DNA of 64,000 bases from Corallium rubrum (lineage: Eukaryota; Cnidaria; Anthozoa; Scleralcyonacea; Coralliidae). The translations under genes were made by a program, and so were the position numbers. Positions 34,465-47,400 of this stretch are shown here, in pieces (position 1 is the first letter of the stretch; each line of letters starts with the position of its first letter). Under the pieces are notes generated by a model that searched no databases, was not told the DNA's origin, and saw only the letters and a list, made by a program, of their open reading frames with translations. The stretch covers positions 10,051,012 to 10,115,011 of the forward strand of contig OZ036005.1 in assembly GCA_964035015.1 (NCBI GenBank), in the 5' to 3' direction.

Positions 34465-34794
34465 AGGCCCTCTGTCAAGAGTGACGAGCATGCGCACAAA
34501 TGTTAATTTTGAAAAAATTCGTGAACAAAATCAAAGGGATTCAATATGGCGTCGAATTGAAGAGGCTAATTCGCGGTTGAATAGTTTACGGCTCTGTTTA
34601 CATATATTCATGATGATAGAAAGTGGAAACTCACATCGTCACTGTCATCAAAGTCGTTTTTCTCTTCTCCTCGTTCCAATATCATTTCGCTGTCCTCGAG
34701 AATGGAACCAAACTCTTCACGTTCCGCCATTTTGTTGCCCCGCGCCCGCGCAAGAGAATCTGATAGCAAGCGGTTATTAGGTGACAGAGAGCCT
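34465..34794 (-). mobile_element. TTAA-flanked piggyBac-like MITE with a possible 5' exon
   Basis: The inverted ends are AGGCCCTCTGTCA and TGACAGAGAGCCT with TTAA at 34461-34464 and 34795-34798. On the minus strand an ATG at 34730 opens 32 acidic codons (MAEREEFGSILEDSEM, then DFDDSDD), ending at a GTGAGT donor at 34634. Acidic N termini are usual in piggyBac transposases, so this may be the retained first exon of the parent element. Confidence 0.65.
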
Positions 34795-35233
34795 TTAACT
34801 TTTGGTGCAAGGCACCCGTGCTCCACTCCATTTATGATTTTTTTCAGGCAAACATTAGGCGCGTTGGTTGGCAAAGGACTGGGTCTAGTACATTTGCCAA
34901 CCAATTGACTGAAATATCATAGGTAATGGCGGCCCCCATGTGGTTACCAAATTTTCCCGCCAATGCCCCCTCTAGTATTTATATGATCTCTATGGCAAGG
35001 CACCCGTGCTCCACTCCATTTATTTTTTTTATAGTATAAGTTTCTATCACAAATTCTTGAATTTCATTGACTATCGCAGGAGTTACTATCCGCTGATAGA
35101 ACCTCTGGCGATAAGCCAATGGCAAGCCTTCTTTTAACTAAACTGACCAATCCAAAAATGCGTAGTATATCACAAGGAATGATCAGTAGAGCCAGCGGTT
35201 GTTCTGTTAAGCAACAATGGCGCCGCAATTATA

Positions 35234-35335
35234 ATGAGTGGGCAAATGAAAGAAGAAATTGAACATTTACGCGAAGAAATAAGTTCACAGAAAACAAAAA
35301 CGGCTACAAAATGGTTAGAATGGAAATTATTAATG
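35234..35335 (+). CDS. Possible first exon of an unknown gene
   Basis: ATG at 35234 opens 34 codons (MSGQMKEEIEHLREEISSQK then TKTATKWLEWKLLM) ending at a consensus donor GTAAGA at 35336. The peptide would form a short coiled coil. The surroundings include CG-rich sequence with ATGGCGCCG just upstream. No second exon was found. It could belong to a transposon; low confidence. Confidence 0.25.
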
Positions 35336-36119
35336 GTAAGATCGTTAAATTGTTTATCTGTGTTTATTTTAAAACGAAATATCTGTAAACAAAACACATT
35401 TCGAATTACGTCACACACACTCAGCAACGAGAAGAGAAAATTTTATTATTTTGTAACCTATTTAATAATTTAGTATACTACATGTAGAATAATAATTCGT
35501 CACTACTGAAGTTCTCACAATTGTCGTTTTAAATTACATATCAAGCTCTAAACATCACCATATAAATAATATTCACACTCTTAAATAAATAGCAGAAATA
35601 AGAGGAAATCACCATTCTTATACTTTATACATAGTTTTTCTAAAATTAAAATTTACGCTTGTAATTCGTAACTCGCGTATAAAAATAAATAAATGTTTAA
35701 TTTATCCATAATTAGTTCAAACTTTACGTGGTTTTCTTTGTTGTTCCATAGTCAATCAAGATATGGTCTGGAAACTCAGCTAAAGTCTTTGGTCTATCTT
35801 TTTGTTCGCCTTTATGCATTATTGTGCACGCTGCACGGTCACTGAACACATTGTATTCTAGTATAATGAACGAATTGTCCAATAGCAACGTTTCAGTTCA
35901 ATCACTCAACCGTGCTATTTAAATATTAATAAACCTAAAACAAAGGATGTGCACGGTGTAAGGTACGGTTCAACATAAAATCACAGCTCATTATAGGCGC
36001 TTTGAAGTTTGCCGAGTTTCCAGACCATATCTCGATTGACTATGGTTGTTCATATGTCTTTATCTCCCATACAAATGGAATTGAATTGCTCATTATAAAT
36101 GCAGTGTTTATCCGTATAA

Positions 36120-36280
36120 GACTACGTTTACACGATGCCGGTACAATTTGAAAACGGAACAAAATCATGCCGGTATTCAAATACAGCATATAACATTTCA
36201 TGTTATCGTGTAAACGCAAGGCCTAAACGGCATGATTTTGTTCCGTTTTCAAGTTGTACCGGCATCGTGTAAACGGGGTC
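36120..36280. mobile_element. TWA-type MITE (GTTTACACGATGCCGG family)
   Basis: A 161-bp near-perfect palindrome with ends GACTACGTTTACACGATGCC and GGCATCGTGTAAACGGGGTC and exact TAA duplications. Confidence 0.92.
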
Positions 36281-36839
36281 TAAAACCCAGAATACAGATA
36301 TAAAAGACAAATCTTGTGAAACTTGAACTTAATTAGTTAATTACCTCGAACCTCACATACATGCACATAAGTATAGGCTTAATACCGGCTTAATGCCTCG
36401 GTTCTCGGTAATTAACTCTTATGTAATCGAGATATAGCCTTGACCAAACATATGAAGAATTTCAAAGCGCCTATAATGAGTTTGTGTTTTTAAGTTAAAA
36501 CGGTCCTCACCGTATACATCAATCTTTGAAGGTGTCTACGACGCGAAAAACCGTTTAGCGGTTTTGAACAGCTAGGAGTCACTTATAAAGGTGGCTTGAT
36601 ATAGGAAAAAGTTATGAAAATCATCAGTATTTTTTCCTATTAAACATTTTGCAGTGTACTACATTTGTGCTTCATTATGGTTCCTTACATAGCTCTAGTG
36701 TCAGTGATGATAATCGAAAAGTTTTACACATTTGTTTATCTGGACATTTATTGTAATAGGACTTTCTGAACTTCATAGAACAAAGATTTAAAAATTTAAA
36801 ATTTTCAATTTATGAGGTTCTGATTAATAAACATGGTTA

Positions 36840-37430
36840 CTAAGGTAAATTTTTAATAAATTTACATTCCTAATTCTAGCAAAACACAATCGTCTCATCC
36901 AGCATCTTGTTTCAATACTGTGCCTAACTTGGAAATTAGTGACATCACAAGCTGGGTAAATATTATAAAATTACACTTTGCTGATAGCCGAGTGCTTTCC
37001 ATGCTTTTAAAAGTGTTGTAGTGCAATGATGTGAAAACGACATTTACTAAAGGTGAACTTCAAACATGCATACGTGCCGGTATAGCCAAGTGAAGATTTT
37101 TCTTTACCCAGCTTGCGACGTGAGATGTAATATATCATACACGAGGAGGAGTGTTTCATCAGGATATCCAAACACTGAGACGTTTGTTGAAAACCGAGGT
37201 TTTTGAACAAACTTCGAAGTGCTTGGATATCCTGATGAAACACTCCTCCAAGTGTACGATATAGCATCTCAAACAAATCAGTATTTTAAGAGAAAATCGG
37301 GGTAAAAGTTTGCTTAATTTATGTGATTTCTTCCTCTGATATCCAAACCACCGACACGATACTGATTTCCTTTGTGTTTTCCTCATGGATTATTAATGAG
37401 TTTGAGATGCATATAAAAACATTGCCCAAG
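36840..37430. repeat. Repeat copy related to 43060-43770 (inverted)
   Basis: Shared blocks in opposite orientation: CACTTTGCTGATA, GTGTTGTAGT, AGCTGGGTAAATATT-type and AATCGT. It includes the palindrome 37140-37255 (GTGTTTCATCAGGATATCCA). No gene in 35336-38890 beyond MITEs and palindromes (for example 37751-37958). Confidence 0.6.
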
Positions 37431-38891
37431 GTGGCGGATGACAAGATTATTTTTGGTCAAAATTAGTGATGTTGTTGTTGTTGTTGACAAAAATTGTCCA
37501 TATTACGTTAGTATGTTTATTAATCAGAACGTCATAAATTGAAATTTTGATTTTTGTTGCCATTGCTTAACTGGATTTTGGACTGGATTGGACCATGGCC
37601 TAGAATTAAATTGTCTGGAACGCGGTGAACATGAAAGCAGATAACAATAAGCGCAATTTAAGTTGACGTTGGCCTGAAAGTGCACAAATATTTTGTTTTT
37701 ACGACCTTAAGATGCTAGGACGACGACGGCGGCTAAATTGACCCCCAATTTTTTTTTCATTAAAACATTCCTTGAAGTACATGAGTAATAAATAGGCCGA
37801 TTTTAAAAAAATTCTGTAGAACGAAATTTTTTAAAAATTAACAAACATGATCCCCCCCCCCCAAAAAAAAAAAATTATTCGTTCTACAGAATTTTTTTAA
37901 AATCGGCCTATTGATTACTCATACTTCAAGAAAAGTTTTAATGAAAAAAAAATTAGGGATCACCAAAGTTTTCCTCGAATTAAATTAGTTTGAATGTTAA
38001 TTGGTAGCCATTTTGAAACGCCATTGTTGCCATAGCAACAATTGTTGGTATTTATTTGGTAACAGTTTTTGATTGTCAGACTGTTTAATTATGCATAACA
38101 TTCTTTTATTTTATTGTTTTATTCTTTTTCCGAATTGTTTATGTCGTGTTTTGGACTCACAAACTTGTATTTTCCATTTTTCAAGAAACTGTATGGAGCC
38201 ACCTTAACTGACTACTATATTTGATATTTGAAGCTAGTTTAATGACTTCCAAAACGCCCCAGCATTGGTAAAATGATTGTAATGTTAGTATTGAAGTCAA
38301 TCTTAAGCAACAGTTCTCATCTTTTGACCGTTGACGTCGTCCTGAAGACGTGAAAATGCTCTAAGTGGCGTTGTATAAAGAACGAGGACAGTGTTGGCAT
38401 TACTCTAGGGAGTAAACATTCATTCTTGTTGTTTTTCAAGAATAATTCCTTTGTTTAAAGGACATCGTCGTTGAGGTTGCCGTCCAAGATCTTAAGGTCC
38501 CTAATATTTATACGGCATGGTGATCACTTCATTATACCAAAAATACAATGTGCTCAGCAAGCGTGAAAGTGCACAAACGTGAACAAAAAAATAAAACGGT
38601 CGTCCCTAAAAGAAATGACTCAAAGGAACCCTCTCAGTCATTCCGCGGCTTTTCCAAAATATATGATAAGTTGCACGTAAACATGTAGTCCGTGTGGTAA
38701 AATATTTTCCCAAAAAGCTAGGTGGTAAACCAGATTTATGACTAGGGTTAGGGTTTTTGTTGTGGTTAGGTTATCCAGAAGATTGCTAAAATCTTAAGAC
38801 TCGCTGAAGCTTGACGACACATTTGGAAAACCAAATTTGATGACGTAAAGCCGCGGGAAGACTGCACGGGCCCTCTTGAGTCATCCCTTTT

Positions 38892-39493
38892 GGGCTCTGT
38901 TTACATGAAGCAGATTGAGTGTTCAAGTCAAATCTCCCATGTTGTTTCTCCTTGTTGTGTTTACATGAAGAGGATTGAGTGTTCAAGTCAAATCTCAAAT
39001 CTCCCATGTTGTTTCTCCATGTTGTGTTTACATGAAGAGGATTGAGTGTTCAAGTCAAACCTCCCATGTTGTTTCTCCATGTTGTTTTTACATGAAGAGG
39101 ATTGAGTGTTCAAGTCAAACCTCCCATGTTGTTTCTCCTTGTTGTGTTTACATGAAGAACATTGAAAGTTTTCGATCTGATCGAAACGAATGGCTGAAGT
39201 CAATCCACGCAGTGGAGTGGATTGACTTGAAATTCAAGCAAGGATCGACTTGAATGTCTCCAATCTGATCCATGTAAACACGGTTTGACTTGAAAATGAC
39301 TTGACACGCATGAGTGAAGTTGGCGCGTGTCGTGCTAAATGGCAGACATTGAGGGAAGCACAGAAAATAGTGTTCCAAAACCGAAAACAATGTTCCAAGC
39401 AGATCGGATTCTCCATGTAAACATGTGCCCGGATTGACTTCACTCGCGTTTTTTGATCCGATTGGACTGTCAACCGCTTCATGTAAACAGGGT
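38892..39493. mobile_element. Palindromic MITE with 60-66-bp subterminal tandem repeat
   Basis: The ends are CTCTGTTTACATGAAGC and GCTTCATGTAAACAGGG. Next to the left end, four tandem copies of a unit containing CTCCCATGTTGTTTCTCC and GATTGAGTGTTCAAGTCAAA fill 38893-39160. I see no clear target duplication. Confidence 0.75.
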
Positions 39494-39547
39494 AGTGACG
39501 ATCACATAGAACAAATACTTTGGCCGCGTTTCCAGACAATTTATTTC

Positions 39548-39836
39548 TAGAGATTATGATGGAACTTTGGACTAGAGTGTTGACTTTGGACTGAAGTTTG
39601 GACATTGGATTGAAGTTTGGACTTTGGACTAGAGTTTGGACTTTAGACTGGAATTTGGACTTTGGACTGGATCGGAACTTGGACTTTGGACTAAAGTTTG
39701 AACTTTAGACTGGAACTTGGACTTTGGACTGGAGTTTGAACTTCAGACTGAAGCTTGAACTTTGGACCAGAGTGTGGACTTTAGACTAAAGTTTGGACTT
39801 TGAACTGGAGTTTGGACTACAGTTTGGACTAGACTA
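39548..39836. repeat. Minisatellite GACTTTGGACTGGAGTTTG
   Basis: About fifteen imperfect units of 18-20 bases, directly next to the palindromic MITE ending at 39493. 39837-40208 has no gene. Confidence 0.9.
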
Positions 39837-40208
39837 TATTTAGGGAATAATAGTTTTTACAACAGATGAATGGTGTCGCCTTTCTCTGTTTGAGAAATCC
39901 GGATTTTCTTCCGTCACTTGACACAATGTTATTTCGTACGGGATCGCTGTATCCATTTTGACGACACAATGCTGAGTTCGAGATCGTCTAAAAATGCATT
40001 GGTATGGTTAGGAACAGACGTTTGGTATATGGACGTTCGTTAAACTCAAATACTCATTACGCAGAAAATACTTCTGAGCCACAAACAAGATCGACATTGC
40101 ACATTGTTACTACATTGCTACATTGCACATGGTAACGTTTCCGAGCGTTTTTGTATTGTTTACAGTTCTCAAGGGAATCGAGAGCAATCAGCTCAGACAT
40201 AGTTTCAA

Positions 40209-40608
40209 GGCCTGGCCAAACGCTTTCAACATTTCATTCAACATCGTTCAACATTGTTGAATTCAACATGTTGAAAGCGCTTAGCCACCCCTGTTTAATG
40301 ATGTTGAACGTTGTTGAATGGTGTTGAATGATGTTGAACGAAATTTGAACATTTCTATTGTTCTCAAAATGTTGAAAGGTGTTGAACGCATTTGGCCACA
40401 TTTCATTCAACTTTGTTGAACAGAGACATGCGTCATGCGGGATATTGTCGGTTCCAGCTTTTGTGGTAGCCTGCGTTCAATTAATTGTCATTCATGAATG
40501 TTGAACGATGTTGAATTCATTTGGCCACTCGTGCTTTCAACATTATTCAACATCGTTCAACAATGTTGAATGATGTTGAATGCGATGTCGAAAGCCTTTG
40601 GCCAGGCC
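40209..40608. mobile_element. Palindromic MITE, TTCAACATTGTTGAA words
   Basis: The ends are GGCCTGGCCAAACGCTTTC and GAAAGCCTTTGGCCAGGCC. The arms are filled with repeated TTCAACATCGTTCAACA-type words. No clean duplication was found. Confidence 0.8.
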
Positions 40609-41056
40609 ATAACGCTACTCCGGCTTAAAAGTTCTTTTGAACGTAGCTTAAAAAGTTACTGTTCATGACCCAACGTTTCGACACTCTGATCTAATGTCTT
40701 CATCAGGGTTAATCGTTGTGAAGACAGATCCCATATTTATACTCTCATACAACCATTGGTGACGTTATCTATCAACAAGATGCGAATAGGCTTCCGGCAG
40801 TAGACCGCCGTCATCACGATTTAATGGAGCTGGGCGCTATTGATGTGCCAAGCTTTCAAACAACGTCTTCGGTGGTACGGTGGATTGGTAGTGATAATTT
40901 TTGAATTATCCCACGCAATCTCATGGTTGGTTTTGCACGCGTGCTCCGACAAAGCAGAATTCTCCTTTTTTGAAAAAAACCCCGCTTTTTGGTGCTCTCT
41001 TAAACGCGTGCCAAACTGACGTCTGTCACGGTGGTACGTTTGTGAGTTTGGTGTAA

Positions 41057-41280
41057 AGCCCTAATCAAACGCGAACGCAAGTCATCGCAAGTCGGAAGTC
41101 ACGCTATCTCAGCCAGCCGCTCTGAAGGATTTCTCGAAAATATTATGTACCGTGACAAAGTTAAAACTTGTTTAAAACACTCATGAAACCTTTATTTTGT
41201 TAATTTGGTGTTCGAACGACCGCCACAGAAATTCGTGACTGCCAACTTGCGATGACTTGCGTTCTCGTTTGATTAGGGCT
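41057..41280. mobile_element. TWA-type MITE at the 3' end of the SLC12A8-like gene
   Basis: The ends are AGCCCTAATCAAACGCGAAC and the inverted GTTCTCGTTTGATTAGGGCT. Exact TAA duplications lie at 41054-41056 and 41281-41283. The words GCAAGTCATCGCAAGTC lie inside the end. It contains AATAAA on the minus strand at 41196-41191, a possible poly(A) signal of the gene. Confidence 0.92.
41191..41196 (-). promoter_or_regulatory. Possible poly(A) signal of the SLC12A8-like gene
   Basis: AATAAA on the minus strand about 207 bases past the TAA at 41403, inside the TWA MITE at 41057-41280. It is used only if the 41403 stop is the true end. Confidence 0.4.
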
Positions 41281-41402
41281 TAAAGCCAAGCTCAATGAAT
41301 TTGCAACCTTGGCCCCCATTGAGTCACTGAGGCTTTACGATTTGCGCTCGTCCTATATGAGAAGCGCCAAAGGAAATAAAATTAAAAGAAATTGTCGATA
41401 AA

Positions 41403-41467
41403 TTACCTTGTCAGCTTTTCCCACAAAGACTGCACCCATCTTGCAAAATTGAAGTCATGAGCAATAC
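41403..41467 (-). CDS. SLC12A8: SLC12A8-like last recognised exon
   Basis: After acceptor CGTTTCAG, the exon completes a Gly codon and encodes [20 protein letters not shown], then TAA at 41405-41403. It aligns with the FSFFRWMRSL stretch of vertebrates. The end is ambiguous: AG/GTAATT at 41407/41406 would be a good donor to a further exon that I could not find. Read as terminal, an AATAAA lies at 41196-41191. Confidence 0.7.
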
Positions 41468-44400
41468 CTGAAACGACATGAAAATTTTTCATTAAGGTCT
41501 TCGTTAAAGTTTGCAGGGTCATTTCGGTAAAGCGCTTTCAATTCGTCAGAATTTATGGCACAAAAATAAAATAGCTATCGTTAGAAAGCTTTTATATAAT
41601 TTGTAGAATACAATGTTGTGTTTGTTCTTGCGATAAACACAAGCCAATAATAGTTGCAAATTTTTCAAGTAAAACCAGAGGGCTTCGCTCGGGGTGACTT
41701 AAGAACAAAGCGTTTCATTTTGTTCAAAAATATTTTTGCGCAGTTCGATTCCGAGATAAATTTCCAGCAAAACGGTGTCAGCGGTTTCGATTTTATGACT
41801 TATTTTGTCTGAATGTTGGTCGAAAAACAGCATTTTCAACTTTGGTCGTCAATAAAATCAGCAAAACTTGACATATCAAAAAACGCCGATACTGTTTTGC
41901 TGGAAATTTATTCCGGAATTAAACTGCTAATAATATAGAGGGAAAAATTACTCCAATATGATTGGCTAATGAAGAGGCATTTTTTTGTAATTCAGGGCAA
42001 AATTACTTGCACTTGATTGGTTCCTTCATCAGCAGTTCTTGCATGTGATTGGTTGCTTGGTTACTTAGCAACAGTGAACCTCAGAGGACTGACCTTTTTT
42101 CAACAAATCTGCAAGGTGTTTTCGTCTGAAAATGCTTTTTTGTTTATTTTGAACTAATTTAAACTATTGAAGGAGTGAAAACTATTAATGAAAATGAATA
42201 CAGTAGAAAATTTACGAACTTTTGCCTGTGTTTAGTATAGGTAATCGCATAGGGCCGAGGAAAATTAAGGTTTAATTTCACGAGTGTTTTCAAAATTTTA
42301 CAAAATTGCCCGAGTCGCGAAGCGACGAGGGTAATTTGTAAGATTTTGAAAACACGAGTGAAAGTAAACCTTAATTTTACGAGAACTCATGCGATTATGT
42401 GTTAATAATATTGCGGGCAAAATTATTTAAGAGCTACATTATGTCCAGAAAATGTCAAAGTACATGTACCTTATCACGGTCGGTACTCAGCAACATTCCA
42501 AATTTCCCTCGCTCTATCGCTGTGCATGTAGGTTTCTTCTTGTAAACACAGGCAAAAGTTCGTAAATTTTCTACTGTATTCATTTTCACTAATAGTTTAC
42601 ACTCCTTCAATAGTTCAAATTAGTTCAAAGTAAACAAAAAAGCATTTTCAGACCGAAAAACCTTGCAGATTTGTTGAAAACATTGTCAGTCCTCTGAGGT
42701 TCACTGTTGTTAAGTAACCAAGCGACCAATCACATGGAAGTACTGCTGATCAAGGAACCAATCAAGTGCAAGTAATTTTTCCCTGAATTACAAAAAAATG
42801 CCCTCTTCATTAGCCAATAATATTCGAGAAATTTTGCCCTCTATATTATTACAAAAAGAAAGCAACAGACACAGCGATAGAGGGAGGAAAATTGGATGTT
42901 GCCGAGCACCGACCGTGATAAGGTACATATAATTCGACATTTTCTGGACATAACATAGCTCTCGTCGCTTTGCGACTCGGGCAATTTTGTAAAATTTTGA
43001 AAACACTCGTGAAATTAAACCTTAATTTTCCTAGGCCCCATGCGATTACCTAAACAAAATTTTGTCATCCGCCGTCTTGAAGAAAATCTTTAAAGTTATG
43101 TCTGAAGTTCGCTTCTAGTGAACGTCGTTTTCACATCTTCATACTACAACACTTTCAAAGGCACGGAGAGCACTCGGTTATCAGCAAAGTGTAATTTCCT
43201 TAAAGAAATACCAAATGGTTTTCCGTGCTTGGATACTCTGATCCAAACACGCGGGAAATTGCGAGGCTGGAGAAAAGCGTAACAAAACACGAGCCATAGG
43301 CGAGTGTTTTTAGCTTTTCGAAAGTCGAGCAATTTCCCAAGTGTTTGGATAAGAGTCTCCAAACACGGAAAAAACCATTTGGTATTTCTTTTATAAAATA
43401 ATCACAAGTGAATATGATATACTGTCCGTCATTGTCAAAAAATCATTTTGGCGGGAATTTTCCGTGTTTGGATACTCTGATCCAAACACGGCAATTGACC
43501 AATCAGGGCGCGCGTAGTATACATGTTATTTTATAAAATATTTACCCAGCTTGCGACGTACTGCAACTAAGTTCCAAGTTAGGCACGGTATTGCATCAAG
43601 ATGACGAATGATACGATTGCGTTTTGCCGTAATTAGGAATGTTCTTATAAAGAAAATTGCTCTATATAACTTGGATTACTTTAGTAAGTATGCTTCCGAA
43701 TCATAACGTCATAAAGAAATAAAAATTGCTTTTTGTTGCCATTACCCTTTAAACACTCCTCTTGTGTACACAAATCTTGGAGCAACAGCGAAACCAAGCC
43801 TATGTAGTTTGAAGGCCGCTCGTATTAAAAAGAATAGAATATATTATTCTCACAACGGCTACAAAACCAGGTGTAATTTTGATTTGTTTTATTACTTGTT
43901 CCAACCCAAGAAGAACCTGTTGACCTCGATATGTGATTAAATTGATATTTATACCACTTGACCTGTATTTGAGTATTAATGACGCTGTGTCTTAAATCGA
44001 TCATTCGTGTTTGCAGAATGGTGTGATTTTGTCGCATTTTGTAATGTCGTGTGTATTTAAAATTGAATCGTTAACATTGGTAAGTTATTACAACCAATAT
44101 TTTTACGAAGTAAAGAAGATATTGAAGGTGATGAACTCATTAAACTTTAGGTGAACTACTGGACTTCGAAGACGAAATTTATCGGCCGGTTAATTAAGGC
44201 CTTTATTTTAGAATTTCTTAGTTATTAAAAGTTACATATGGTGTACCATTTCTTTCCTATTGCAGGTATGTCAAGCGTAAACAATTTGTGTTTTAACCTT
44301 GTCAAATGTATAAAAATGCTGCCATCTTGAAAATACTGAAATCTGCTGGGCGTTGTAGAGCACCTTGAGCGGTGACGTCAAACCTAGGTACCAGTCTCAT

Positions 44401-47400
44401 CAAATACGCGCGCGCTTTAGAACGGTGGAACTAGGCTGGAACACAGGCAACGTACGCTAATTAATTAAGCGGTGACCCCATTTCCCCATAAACGTTAATT
44501 TGGGAGAGATACCCACATTAGATGGCGACCCCATTCTTCTATATTTTTAATTTTAAGGTATTTTTAAGGTAATTCCTCAGTTTTGCACTACGCAGCTTTT
44601 CTGCGCATAATTCTGCAATACTAATTCAAGAGGTATCCAAGTGTTAGTGACGAAAACACATAAAAGTGTCACTAAAGCCTGGTTTGCATATAGTTATAAT
44701 TGTTGTAATTCAGTCGCTGACTGTCGCCGATCAAGTCTTACAACAATTACGATTTAATGGAAACGCGAGTTGTAATTGTTGTAACAATCGGCGATCGATC
44801 GCCGACTGTTGTAGAAGTTGAACCGAGTTCAACTTCTACAACAATTACAACAGTCGCCGATGCAACAACAGTTAATGGAAGCATCAATCGCCGACAGTCG
44901 GCGATTTTCGCTAAGGTTTTGCAACCTAAAAGACCAAATTCATTACAAAAACCGGCCAAATCCTTTCAAAAATATCTCGATTTTTTTAAAGAAGTCTACC
45001 AAATGACTAAGTGGAAGACTTGAGCGCCAAACTCCAAACTCATCGTTCGCAAATGTCCTTAAACGTTCACGAAACATGAGACCCAAAGCGGCAAAGTTAC
45101 TGCACTTGTAAATACTGCATGCTGTATTGTTATATATCCTGTAAGAGTGATTACAAACTTTTAGTCTTCCAATTTCTTTTTGAATACCATATTTAACTCA
45201 TTTAAGCATTTTAAAAACTGAGAAGTCCTGAGTTCGAGCGAATCGTCAATTTGAATTACAACAATTACAACTATATGGAGACACGACTGTTGTGAAATAT
45301 CGCAAGCAATCGCCGATCAATCGTCGACTGAATTACAACAATTACAACTATATGGAAACAAAGCTTAAGGAAGTTAAATTCATTGAACTCTAAATAAACT
45401 GGAACGCTAATTCCATAAGACAGGCCCTATGATTGGGTGAAGTCAAACCTCCGGCCGCTGGGGGTCGCCATTGCACGTCTGACGTCAACAGAACCTATGA
45501 GGGGCACAATGAAAAACTGAAAACTCGCTGCAAAAAACAACCATTTTTTAGACCTAAAGTTTTTCTATAGATGATAACGAAGAAGATAGTATGTATTGGG
45601 CTTATCGGCCTTGTACCTGAACAATTTCTACAGACGAAAATGGACTGAATGACGAAATATCTGACGAACAAAAGCAAAATTCGAGTCCGATTCTCGTACG
45701 GAAAATGCAGGTTTCTCTTATTTTTCTTTGTTATCTCAAACGTTTGAAGGTTGTCTTGCCAAGAATTAGTAATAAGATAATGCTAAATTATAGCTTTAAC
45801 TCAAGTTTCAGTTGTGGAACAACCCAGTTCACCAAATTCAGTTTCATTTTCTCTCGGTTATACAGTAAAAGGGACTGGGGTTGACGTGCACGGCGGCCCC
45901 CATGTTGGCTTCAAAACGTGCAAGCGAGTTAGCGTTCCAGTTTATTTAGAGTTCAATGGTTAAATCAGCCACTAATGACTTTGACAAGAAGATACTAACT
46001 TAATTTTTGGTTATTGAAAAAATTAAAATGTTGTTGCGTGGTTTCGTATATAGATGAAAATTGAAATGATAAGGAAACGCTCCATGTTCAAGCTTTAACC
46101 TTCTGTAGCTCACGAAGACACTCGGTGGCCGCACTTTTTTTCAAAATAACAAGACGAAATCAGAAGTTAGCCAAAATAGCTACAAATTGGGAAAACATTA
46201 TGATTTAATGGCAGCTGTATTTTCTAAACGAGTTCGGTGACCCCAACTTTTTCTTTGTTATTTTACCATAAACATATCATAAACTTTAATACTGCCGCGT
46301 TTCAGCAACTTTTCATTTCTGGAAGAATTACAGAGAAATTACCTCAAGAGATATCCACAGTGTGTTGCATGTAGCAACCTTAGATTATAATAGAAAACTT
46401 GTCTGGTTTTTAAATAACCACCAACCAACCTTTTGATACTCCAGGATTGGTTTGTCCAATATAAATATATATAATTAATCCCGCTGAAATATTGGCTAAA
46501 GCATATCCCCAATGAATTAAAAACATCATAAAAACACTTGCGAACGCCTAAAACAAGAAAGACAAGAAGATGACAATTAAGTTAGAAAAGAACATGGTTC
46601 AAAGTTTCAGTTGATTTTTTTTACTGAACAATTAAACAGCCGTAAGTTGTTCAACTCAAAACTCAAAAATTGCTTGCTCCAGCGTGCGCCGAGTGAAGAG
46701 CCTGGGTACGAACTTGGCCTTTTAGCCTGGTACCCTGGCCCAATTTCAAAAGAAATACGGGCCAAGTAACCACTAATTTCATTCTCGCGTCATCAGGGCT
46801 AAATCCCCTGGGGCAAGTTGTTCAAAAGGCGATTAGCTTAGACCCCGTTCAGACGAGTCCGGAGCGAGTTGAAAACGGCGCTAAATATAAAGTCACAAAA
46901 CGCCGTTGCGTTCACACGGCACCGGATCGAAATTGTGTGAAAATGGCGCTCTAACCGGAGCGTTTTGAAAACGATTTCTAGACGGAGCGAGATGAAAACG
47001 GAACCCTTGTCACATAAGATCCGGCACTTTTTCGCTCTGGTGTATTTTTCAGTATTGGAAAACTTTATTTGTCTTCTCAATTTCGGAAAAGCTTCTGCTA
47101 AGAACTTGTGCTGCTGTTGGAACAATTATTATAACAATGACTATAGGAGAAGATTAATTCAATAAGGAGAGTTCCCAACAGAAAGACTAAAATTGTAAAC
47201 TTATGCACTATACACTTTGGTGGGATAATATTCTTCGAATTGGTCGTTTCCTTTACACCAGAAGGTTCCGGAGTCGTGTGAACACCTTCAAAGCGTCGTT
47301 AAATTATGACGGATTCGTGTGAACGTAACCACATTTTATCGTTTATTTTCTATACCGGACTCGTGCGAACGCAGTATTAATCCTGGTTTAGTGTAAATTT

